From Chitinophagaceae bacterium IBVUCB1 (GTDB lineage Bacteria > Bacteroidota > Bacteroidia > Chitinophagales > Chitinophagaceae), in the NCBI GenBank assembly GCA_002127285.1, contig NFUW01000002.1, positions 1 to 64,000 on the forward strand: a DNA stretch of 64,000 bases. The letters run 5' to 3'. The notes below the pieces were generated by a model. It searched no databases, was not told the origin of the DNA, and worked only from the letters and a program-made list of their open reading frames with translations. Position numbers and translations under genes: made by a program. This document shows, piece by piece, positions 53,024-59,803 of this stretch. Position 1 is the first letter of the stretch, and each line of letters opens with the position of its first letter.

Positions 53024-53593
53024 ATGAGCGGATATTACAAAGATGAGACGTTTACCTGTGTTAGCTATGCAGGCAGCGACATAGCGGGCAATGAATACGA
53101 AAACTGCCTGTTTAAAGATTGTGCGTTTGCAGGTGCCGACCTTAGTAAATGTTCGTTTGCAGACTGCGGATTTGATAACTGCGACTTAAGCAACGTAAGG
53201 CTGAAACAAACCACGCTGAGCAATGCCCGCTTTACAAACTGTAAAATGCTGGGTATTGTATTCGCAGATTGTAACCCTTTTCTCCTTTCATTCAGTTTCA
53301 ACGATTGCAACCTGAGTTATGCCTCCTTCTACAAACTCAAAGTGCATGGTACAAAGTTTGCCAACTGCCATCTGCAAGAGGCAGACTTTACAGAAACGGA
53401 TTGCACAAGTGCATCGTTTGACGGATGCAACCTGATGGGTGCCATGTTCGATAATACGATACTCGAAAAAGCAGACCTGCGTACCGCCATCGGTTTTACC
53501 ATCAACCCGCAAACCAACCGCATCAGCCAAGCCATGTTTTCCATCTATGGTTTACAAGGATTGCTACATCAGTACGATATTGTTGTGGAGTAA
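53024..53593 (+). CDS. Pentapeptide-repeat protein, Qnr-like
   Basis: The 189-aa protein is made almost entirely of A(D/N)LxF-type pentapeptides (NCLFKDCAFAGADLSKCSF, FTNCKMLGIVFADC, NLSYASFYKLKVHGTKF, ADFTETDCTSASFDGCNL). It should fold as a right-handed quadrilateral beta-helix. A break at FADCNPFLLSFSFNDC and a C-terminal helical segment (SQAMFSIYGLQGLLHQYDIVV) follow the plan of Qnr and MfpA proteins, which mimic DNA and protect gyrase or topoisomerase IV from quinolones. It starts 12 bp after parE and is most likely in the same transcript. Function is inferred. Confidence 0.88.
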   Translation: MSGYYKDETFTCVSYAGSDIAGNEYENCLFKDCAFAGADLSKCSFADCGFDNCDLSNVRLKQTTLSNARFTNCKMLGIVFADCNPFLLSFSFNDCNLSYASFYKLKVHGTKFANCHLQEADFTETDCTSASFDGCNLMGAMFDNTILEKADLRTAIGFTINPQTNRISQAMFSIYGLQGLLHQYDIVVE

Positions 53594-53648
53594 CAGCATA
53601 TCAGCCGGTATAAACCATCAGTCTATAGTTAGTTACTATCTTTATATA

Positions 53649-53975
53649 ATGAACATAGAACAACTACGCGACTATGCCATCAGCCTGCCCGATGTTACGG
53701 AAGGTTTTCCCTTTGGCGAAACTGTATTAGTATTCAAAGCAGGCGGCAAAATGTTTCTGCTCGTACCGCTCGATACCGAAACCCTGCAATTCAATGTAAA
53801 GTGCGACCCCGAACGTGCTATCCAACTACGGGAAGAATACCCCTGCATCATCCCCGGCTACCACATGAGCAAAATTCACTGGAACACCATCATAGTTGAC
53901 GGCACCCTCACCACCAAACAACTAAAAGAAATGGTACTTGATAGCTACAACCTGATAATGAAGAAAAAGAAGTGA
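53649..53975 (+). CDS. MmcQ/YjbR family protein
   Basis: The 108-aa protein begins MNIEQLRDYAISLPDVTEGFP (ATG at 53649; the frame from 53439 overlaps the pentapeptide gene out of phase). The family pattern is complete: PFGETVLVFKAGGKMFLLVP, FNVKCDPERAIQLREEYP, PGYHMSKIHWNTI and LKEMVLDSYNLIMKK. The fold resembles the CyaY/MotA-C DNA-binding-like fold. The biological role is not established. It is downstream of the parE operon after 55 bp and may be part of it. Confidence 0.92.
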   Translation: MNIEQLRDYAISLPDVTEGFPFGETVLVFKAGGKMFLLVPLDTETLQFNVKCDPERAIQLREEYPCIIPGYHMSKIHWNTIIVDGTLTTKQLKEMVLDSYNLIMKKKK

Positions 53976-53986
53976 TGGTTTAATCA

Positions 53987-55465
53987 TCATTTCAGCTTAG
54001 ATATAGTTGTTTCAATCTTATTGTTTAGTTCTTGAATTTTCGCATCGTATATATCGGTTTCCTCACTTACTTTTTTATAAAGTAATTCATAGCACTGTAT
54101 TCTGAGTGCTACATATTCTTTTAATACATTATTAACCTCACGAGCTTTATTATTGGGTGCTATTTTTTCGTTCTCTACTAAAATCTTTTCGCACTCTTTC
54201 CAATAATAGATACCCCTGTTTTGTATTTCATTAAGCATAGTTTCTTTTGAGCTGCTATTGGGCGAAGTATATATTTCTAATGCCATAGACTCCATAGTCG
54301 TGAACCGCTCCATGTTTTTAGCAAAAGTTTCAGCTGCATTGATATATGCTTCATCACTGTTGTGTGTAGCCTTAAATGTAATAGGTACTGAAACGCCGAT
54401 TAATATTGTGGCTGCAATAGTTGTTATGATGCTTGTTTGTTTATTGTCAGGGTGCTTTATGCTACTGTAGTACGCGTAGCCTAATAATACGCCGCCTATC
54501 AATCCACCTATGTGTCCGGCATTATCAACTCCTTCTTTTAAACCATTCAATAGATTATATCCTACGAATATTGCGATACTAGGTAAAATCGCTTTCCTGC
54601 TTGCCTTGTCTATCAGGTTGGTAGTAAGCATTGCTAAGAAGACCCCGTAAAGCCCGAATATGGCACCAGATGCGCCAGCACTTACAACATCAGGGTGAAT
54701 ATATAGGCTTAATAAACTGGAAGTAATGCCAGTAAGAATATAGCATGCTAGGAATTTCCATTTGCCAAGTAAGGGTTCCAAAAACAAACCAATGTAGATA
54801 AGCCCATACATATTCATCAATAGGTGAATGATGCCTATATGTATATAGGCGCATGTGAAAATTCTCCACCATTGCCCGTTCAATGTTCCTGAACCGTAAT
54901 TGCCGCCCCACAGATATATGTCGTCGGCTTCAGGTGCAATGATGTGAACGCCTGAAATGGCCATAGCTACAAAAACCAGAATGTTCAGTATTATCAGAAT
55001 AGGTGTCACATAATAGCCTTCTCTTGGTATGAATATTCCAAGTAAACCACCCCCTTTTTCAAACTTTGCATACTTCTCTGCAGAGAGAATATCTTCTGAA
55101 TCGATAAAGCTATTTAGTTCTTGCAATGCTTGTTCTGTTCCTTCTTCAGTTAGTATGCTTTCTATTTCCCTGTACTTGTCAATAAATAAATCTGCATTTT
55201 TTTTATTCTTTCCCCAATCATGTAATTGACTGCCTAATGTTTCACTCTTAATATAAATGATATCATTCTCTATCCTGATAGTCACTTCTTCGTTGCCGCT
55301 ACTCATCTTAAATGGGGTATAGGCAATGATGCCACTCTTGCTTATATACTTGATATCCCATTCTAGTTGTTTTATTGTCTCATAACTTGCGGCTAAAAAT
55401 TTTTCTTCGGATATATTATTAGCAGGGATTTCAGTTTTATGTTTTGTTCCTATTCTGAGTTTCAT
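53987..55465 (-). CDS. Rhomboid-family intramembrane serine protease
   Basis: The 492-aa protein has a soluble N-terminal domain (about 1-150, KIKYISKSG-like strands, ESILTEEGTEQALQELNS helix) followed by a seven-helix rhomboid core. The catalytic serine is in SAGASGAIFGLYG and the histidine in DNAGHIGGLIGG; the HLLMNMYGL and WRIFTCAYIHIG landmarks are also present. Residues about 345-492 form a last helix and a long C-terminal coiled tail (NNKIETTISKLK). ATG at 55465 was chosen over the TTG at 55486. The target proteins are unknown. Confidence 0.92.
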   Translation of the reverse strand: MKLRIGTKHKTEIPANNISEEKFLAASYETIKQLEWDIKYISKSGIIAYTPFKMSSGNEEVTIRIENDIIYIKSETLGSQLHDWGKNKKNADLFIDKYREIESILTEEGTEQALQELNSFIDSEDILSAEKYAKFEKGGGLLGIFIPREGYYVTPILIILNILVFVAMAISGVHIIAPEADDIYLWGGNYGSGTLNGQWWRIFTCAYIHIGIIHLLMNMYGLIYIGLFLEPLLGKWKFLACYILTGITSSLLSLYIHPDVVSAGASGAIFGLYGVFLAMLTTNLIDKASRKAILPSIAIFVGYNLLNGLKEGVDNAGHIGGLIGGVLLGYAYYSSIKHPDNKQTSIITTIAATILIGVSVPITFKATHNSDEAYINAAETFAKNMERFTTMESMALEIYTSPNSSSKETMLNEIQNRGIYYWKECEKILVENEKIAPNNKAREVNNVLKEYVALRIQCYELLYKKVSEETDIYDAKIQELNNKIETTISKLK

Positions 55466-55799
55466 AAGTAATGATATATAGCACAATATATGATTTTGGA
55501 ATAATAATTCATCGCTATCCTTGTCCCCCCCTAGTTCAAATATTATTACAGTAAATAGTGTGGTAAAATAACACTAAGCCGTATTATATCTTTCAAGCCT
55601 TCTTATAGAATTTAAGAATACAACAACAGACAAGTACCCTGCATGGGCCTGCCTGCCGCAGGGATTTAAGTTAATATTTAATGCTTACAGAAACTTGAAA
55701 AAATATAATCTTACCGCTTTCATGGAAGTTTTTTGTGGAAAAAATTACATCAGTTAATCGAAGCCCGTTGCTTGGCAGTACAGTAGCAATGCAGCATAA

Positions 55800-55900
55800 T
55801 AGATAGCCCCCAAAGGACTTTCTGTCATTGTCCTTTGGCAGCTTTTCTTTGTTTCTTTCTTTTGCTGCCAAAAGAAAGAAAGGAAGCGTGGGCAAGAGCA
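55800..55900. repeat. Dispersed repeat with a 9-bp hairpin in the gap 55466-56001
   Basis: TTTGGCAGC (55834-55842) pairs with GCTGCCAAA (55864-55872) around a T/C-rich loop. It is of a type I recall from many Bacteroidota intergenic regions, where it is often read as a small LLAAKERNKEK-like frame. The rest of this 536-bp gap also contains CCCTGC/GCAGGG at about 55637-55664. I see no gene in it. Confidence 0.55.
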
Positions 55901-55960
55901 TAGCAAATACTCGTACTATGTACTCACATTATGTAGATGAGTATTTAACCATTTTATTTG

Positions 55961-55968
55961 TATATTTG
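55961..55968 (+). promoter_or_regulatory. -7 promoter box of the terminase-like gene
   Basis: TATATTTG is an exact consensus match 33 bp before the ATG at 56002, supporting transcription that includes that start. No clear -33 TTTG. Confidence 0.5.
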
Positions 55969-56001
55969 CTATAATAAATTAACCTTAAAAACTATCAAAA
56001 A

Positions 56002-57051
56002 ATGGACTTAACTATCACAGAAAACTCCTCCCCCTTTAAGGAAGCTTGCCAAGCTGTAAGCATGGGTTGGGATGGGTTAAAACCTCTGCACCAAACATTC
56101 ATCACCCACTACCTGCACACGCGCGATAAAAGACAGGCATACAAGCAAACCTACCCCCACGTTGCCGATGGCAACAGCCTGCGCTCTGCTGCCAACAGAT
56201 TGTACAAACAATTGCAACCGCATATTGCACATTTAGAACAACGTGCAACCGCGTTGGCTATGGACGAGTTGCTGGCTGCAACAAAAGAACAGATAAAAAC
56301 AGAGCTATGCAGTATGGAACGCCGCAGGCAGGAACTGGCAAAGATCATAACGGGGCAGATGCGTGTAAAGCGCCACATCCGCCTGCGCGACCGTATTGTA
56401 GAAGTATATGATGATGTAAGCCCCGCCGCCCTCATCCGCGCCATAGACCTTGATAGCCGCCTTGCTGCCAACAAGTACAAAGAGAAGCTTGAAACAAAGA
56501 AGCCGCAAGATAAAGCTCCCCTCCTGTTTTTAGGAGGGGATGCTGCCATGACTGCGGAGCAGGTAATGGCAGCGGGGGTGGTTAAACCAGACCCGCCGCT
56601 TGAAGAATTGCTGAAGCAATACCCCTATGGAGATGCTTACTGGATGGGCAGGTGCATACGTGTGCCTGCAAAAGATGTAGAACGCCTCGGCTTCGATACG
56701 CTGGACGATGGTGTGCCGTACCTCAACAACAACCTGACAGACGAGTATCACAAACTGCGCATACAGCGAGAGATGGATTACCTTAAAGAACACCAGCCCG
56801 CCGTTTATCAGGATATACTCATCAAGTCGAAAGAGAAGATTCACTATCAGGATGTGTATGAAGAGGAAACACCCGCCGAGCCTGTCATTACAGAACCTAC
56901 CACCGAAGAACTATGGAAACAATACCTTGTTGCCGATAGCAACACTCGCCGCCTGCCTGCATCAGACCGCGATGCCAAAGAACGCTGGTTCAAACTGATA
57001 CCCCGCAAGCAGCAGCTAAAACTGATAGAAGTTTACAGCAAAACGGGATAG
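56002..57051 (+). CDS. Orphan protein with terminase-small-subunit-like domain
   Basis: The 349-aa protein has a segment at residues 28-85 (LHQTFITHYLHTRDKRQAYKQTYP, NSLRSAANRLYKQLQPHIAHLEQ) laid out like the helix-turn-helix start of phage terminase small subunits. The rest is helical with a middle segment (PYGDAYWMGRCIRVP) of unknown type. No portal, large terminase or capsid genes are nearby, so it is an orphan. Residues about 7-26 and 170-180 are encoded by dispersed repeats and may not be functional. An alternative start is the ATG at 56062 inside the repeat. Codon use is like the chromosome. Confidence 0.7.
   Translation: MDLTITENSSPFKEACQAVSMGWDGLKPLHQTFITHYLHTRDKRQAYKQTYPHVADGNSLRSAANRLYKQLQPHIAHLEQRATALAMDELLAATKEQIKTELCSMERRRQELAKIITGQMRVKRHIRLRDRIVEVYDDVSPAALIRAIDLDSRLAANKYKEKLETKKPQDKAPLLFLGGDAAMTAEQVMAAGVVKPDPPLEELLKQYPYGDAYWMGRCIRVPAKDVERLGFDTLDDGVPYLNNNLTDEYHKLRIQREMDYLKEHQPAVYQDILIKSKEKIHYQDVYEEETPAEPVITEPTTEELWKQYLVADSNTRRLPASDRDAKERWFKLIPRKQQLKLIEVYSKTG
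56021..56077 (+). repeat. Dispersed element inside the 5' end of a gene
   Basis: This segment matches the element at about 38755-38809 in the other orientation, with a 25-bp stretch around GCCAAGCTG and AAGCATGGGTTGG differing at only two positions. It encodes EACQAVSMGWDG, while the intergenic copy would read GACQAASMGWRG in the same phase. Confidence 0.75.
56518..56539 (+). repeat. Hairpin inside a coding sequence
   Basis: CCCCTCCT-GTTTTT-AGGAGGGG, a perfect 8-bp stem within the terminase-like gene, encoding PLLFLGGD. A stem this strong in a reading frame suggests an inserted palindromic repeat. Confidence 0.6.
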
Positions 57052-57186
57052 ATAATATCTATCTGCTGCCCGCATCATTCAATAATGATAAACTATGTTT
57101 GGTATTCAGAAGCATCGTAGCTTTGCGGCGCATTTATATCTTTCATCGGGCACTATGCCTGTCATAGTGCTGCAAAACATACAACG

Positions 57187-58503
57187 ATGGCAACATCCGC
57201 AAATCGCCAATCGGACAGCTCATCAAGGCTTATAATACTTGGTGCAGGCTTTGCAGGCTTGCAGCTTGCTAAAAAACTCAGAAACTCGGGCTACCATATC
57301 ACGCTGATAGACCAATACAATTATCATCAGTTTCAGCCCTTGTTTTATCAGGTAGCCACAGCGCGCCTCGAGCCGAGTTCCATTTCGTTTCCGCTTCGCA
57401 AAATTTTTCAGCGCAGCAAAAATGTACGTGTTCGCAATACCAAAGTAAGAGAAGTAAACACGGCGGAACAAAAAGTTGTAACAGAAGACGGTGTTTTTCA
57501 ATATGATGTATTAGTAATTGCAACGGGCTGCACAACCAATTTCTTTGGTAATAAAAATCTGGAACAGTATGCATACCCCATGAAGTCAACCACAGAAGCC
57601 ATTACATTGCGAAACCGTATTCTGCTCAATTTTGAAGATGCGCTCAATGCTGCACCGGATGCGTTGGAAGAGATAATGAATATAGTGGTTGTAGGCGGCG
57701 GCCCTACGGGTGTAGAATTGTCCGGTTCGTTGGCAGAGTTGAAGAAGAATATTCTGCCACGCGATTATCCTGATATGGATTTCAGCAAGCTGAACGTGTA
57801 CTTGCTGGAAGGTAGCCCCAATACACTATCGGCCATGAGCGCAGCCTCTCAGCACACATCCCAAACCTACCTTGAAAACATGGGTGTACAAGTATGGGTT
57901 AATGCCGTTGTGCAAGATTATGACGGGCATACCGTAGTGTTGAAAGATGGCAGGCAGATAAAGACGCGCAACCTGATATGGGCTGCAGGTATTACAGGCA
58001 ATGTGCCCGCCGGTATCTCTAAAGAAGTATTGGCACGTGGCAATCGCATCAAAGTAGATCAGTGCAATAGGGTGGTGGGTATGCAAAATGTATATGCCAT
58101 CGGCGATATAGCCTATATGGAAACACCTGAATGGCCCAATGGTCATCCGCAAATGGCTAATGTGGCAGGTAAGCAGGCCACGCATCTGGCAACAAATCTG
58201 CAAGCAATAAAAAACGGCAACAAAACGAAACAATTCCGCTACAAACTGCCCGGCACCATGGCTACGGTAGGCAAGCGAAAGGCAGTGGTAGATTTACCTT
58301 TTATCAGTTTTCAGGGTGTGGTTGCATGGCTGTTTTGGATGTTCCTGCACCTGATGCTGATACTGAATGCAAAGAACAAGCTCATCATTTTTATCAACTG
58401 GGCTATCAGCTATTTCACCAATGATACTACGCTACGGCTGATACTCATGCCAACCCGCAAGCAGGTGGAGATGGCAAAGCAGCATCATTCAATAGAAGAG
58501 TAG
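57187..58503 (+). CDS. ndh: Type II NADH dehydrogenase (NDH-2)
   Basis: The 438-aa flavoprotein has the FAD motif LIILGAGFAGLQLAKKL, YNYHQFQPLFYQVATA, the NAD-binding IVVVGGGPTGVELSGSLAE, and the C-terminal FAD motif NVYAIGDIAY. A hydrophobic C-terminal part (VVAWLFWMFLHLMLIL, LIIFINWAISYF) anchors it to the inner membrane. It oxidises NADH and reduces quinone without pumping protons. Length is normal. The gene stands alone. Confidence 0.93.
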   Translation: MATSANRQSDSSSRLIILGAGFAGLQLAKKLRNSGYHITLIDQYNYHQFQPLFYQVATARLEPSSISFPLRKIFQRSKNVRVRNTKVREVNTAEQKVVTEDGVFQYDVLVIATGCTTNFFGNKNLEQYAYPMKSTTEAITLRNRILLNFEDALNAAPDALEEIMNIVVVGGGPTGVELSGSLAELKKNILPRDYPDMDFSKLNVYLLEGSPNTLSAMSAASQHTSQTYLENMGVQVWVNAVVQDYDGHTVVLKDGRQIKTRNLIWAAGITGNVPAGISKEVLARGNRIKVDQCNRVVGMQNVYAIGDIAYMETPEWPNGHPQMANVAGKQATHLATNLQAIKNGNKTKQFRYKLPGTMATVGKRKAVVDLPFISFQGVVAWLFWMFLHLMLILNAKNKLIIFINWAISYFTNDTTLRLILMPTRKQVEMAKQHHSIEE

Positions 58504-58512
58504 CTCTTTATT

Positions 58513-58863
58513 TTAATGTGCAGTTCTGCGCTTGCGGTTCATCCAACTGATGCCGAATAGCAAAGCGGCAACAAACAGTGGGCCGGAAATAGCAACAACC
58601 CAATCGGGGTGATTGAGTGTTAGGCTAATGTAGAAGATGGCTAATGCGCTGTAAGCTACCACACCTACCATCTCCCAACGCCATGCGGCTATCAGTACGA
58701 TGAGCAGAACAGCAGTAGGTATCAGGTGCAATGCCAGTTCAGTTACAAAGGCAGTTGCATCACCCGTGTATTGCACATCAAGAGCAAAGAGTGTGATGAA
58801 GATGGTGAGTAATATGCCAAATACTCTGGGTGCCCAATAGGCAGTTTTTTGTAGTGTATTCAT
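58513..58863 (-). CDS. Small four-helix membrane protein
   Basis: The 116-aa protein has four hydrophobic segments (VFGILLTIFITLFALDV, LIPTAVLLIVLIAAW, VGVVAYSALAIFYISL, VVAISGPLFVAALLFGISW) and a basic end (NRKRRTAH). It is an integral inner-membrane protein by composition. I do not recognise a characterised family. Convergent with ndh, 9 bp apart. Confidence 0.75.
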   Translation of the reverse strand: MNTLQKTAYWAPRVFGILLTIFITLFALDVQYTGDATAFVTELALHLIPTAVLLIVLIAAWRWEMVGVVAYSALAIFYISLTLNHPDWVVAISGPLFVAALLFGISWMNRKRRTAH

Positions 58864-58947
58864 ATAGCTCTTTAATTTAAGGGGGATAATAGAGCAGAAT
58901 GGGTATTGTAAAAATACAGCACCCTAATCAAATACAATGTTAAAGTG

Positions 58948-59658
58948 CTAAGAAATGCCTATCTGCCTTACCAATGCTCGCTTGGCAACGGGCAGCAGTG
59001 TTTCATCAAGTGGCACGGGTAGCGGGTGTTCAATACTGAATACCGCAGGGTTGGGTAGTGTGCGTATAGCCCTGATGATATCTAGCTTGATGCTTTCGTA
59101 TGTATTAGCTATGCTGTTTTGCCAAGTGTCTATATAATGCAGCCTGATGCTACGGTAGCGGTCGTTCTTATGTTCAAAAAGAGAGATGGTGTAGTTGTAG
59201 GCGCGGGTTTCACTATAGTTGCCGTAGCGTATCAGTACATAGCCCTCGTTTTTGTATAGCGGCACAATGCCTACAGGCTCTATGCGTAGTTGCTTCTCTA
59301 TCTGCTCGTATAGTTCCGCACCGTTATCAAGTGTTGGCTTCATTTGTGCCAGCGCGTACTGAACGATGTTTTCAAGCTCTTGCATTATGGCATTGTCTTG
59401 CAGCATCTCTTCGTACACCAGTTCCAGCTTTTGCAGGTTCAGGTTGCTCAGTTGTTTGGGAAAGCTATCCTGCATCAGTTTTTTATGCTCTTTGAAATTC
59501 AGCAGGTTGTTGTAATGAAAGACGACGTCTGCCAGTTGCGGGTATAGCTTGTGTTGGTTGAAATATTGGTTCACCTCTTGCAGATAAGCCAGCAGTTTGT
59601 ATTTCTGTAGCTCAAAGTCTATATACCCTTCCATAAACCATGTTTCGCTCAGTTTCAT
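58948..59658 (-). CDS. Conserved cytosolic hypothetical protein
   Basis: The 236-aa protein has no signal peptide or membrane helix and starts MKLSETWFMEGYIDFELQKYKLLAYLQEV. The N-terminal half is helical (NQYFNQHKLYPQLADVVFHY), the C-terminal half alternates strand and helix (YVLIRYGNYSETRAYNYTISLFEHK, LHYIDTWQNSIANTYESIKLDI). The regular sequence with few charged runs suggests a single folded domain. I recognise the type as one common to Bacteroidota genomes but have no function for it. Confidence 0.72.
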   Translation of the reverse strand: MKLSETWFMEGYIDFELQKYKLLAYLQEVNQYFNQHKLYPQLADVVFHYNNLLNFKEHKKLMQDSFPKQLSNLNLQKLELVYEEMLQDNAIMQELENIVQYALAQMKPTLDNGAELYEQIEKQLRIEPVGIVPLYKNEGYVLIRYGNYSETRAYNYTISLFEHKNDRYRSIRLHYIDTWQNSIANTYESIKLDIIRAIRTLPNPAVFSIEHPLPVPLDETLLPVAKRALVRQIGIS

Positions 59659-59756
59659 GTCTTACAGATTTTGTTACCTAATATACATCATCAAACCAAG
59701 TGCCACAACAGGTGGGTATTGTAATACACATGTTAAAAGTGAGTGTGGATAAATGA

Positions 59757-59781
59757 ACATGCCCGGCTATGCCGGGCATGT
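59757..59781. terminator. Terminator of the CHU_C protein gene
   Basis: ACATGCCCGG and CCGGGCATGT form a 10-bp stem with a 5-nt loop, 23 bp beyond the minus-strand stop; the following run is moderately T-rich. Confidence 0.72.
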
Positions 59782-59803
59782 GTAAATAATAATTGAGTGT
59801 GGT

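Noticed and set aside
53439-53648. 70-codon N-terminal extension of the MmcQ/YjbR gene
   Set aside because: It overlaps the pentapeptide gene in another frame; the family start matches ATG at 53649.
55671-55901. Minus-strand frame reading LPFFLLAAKERNKEK
   Set aside because: It is the translation of a dispersed intergenic repeat; no promoter or start context and the remaining residues do not resemble a protein.
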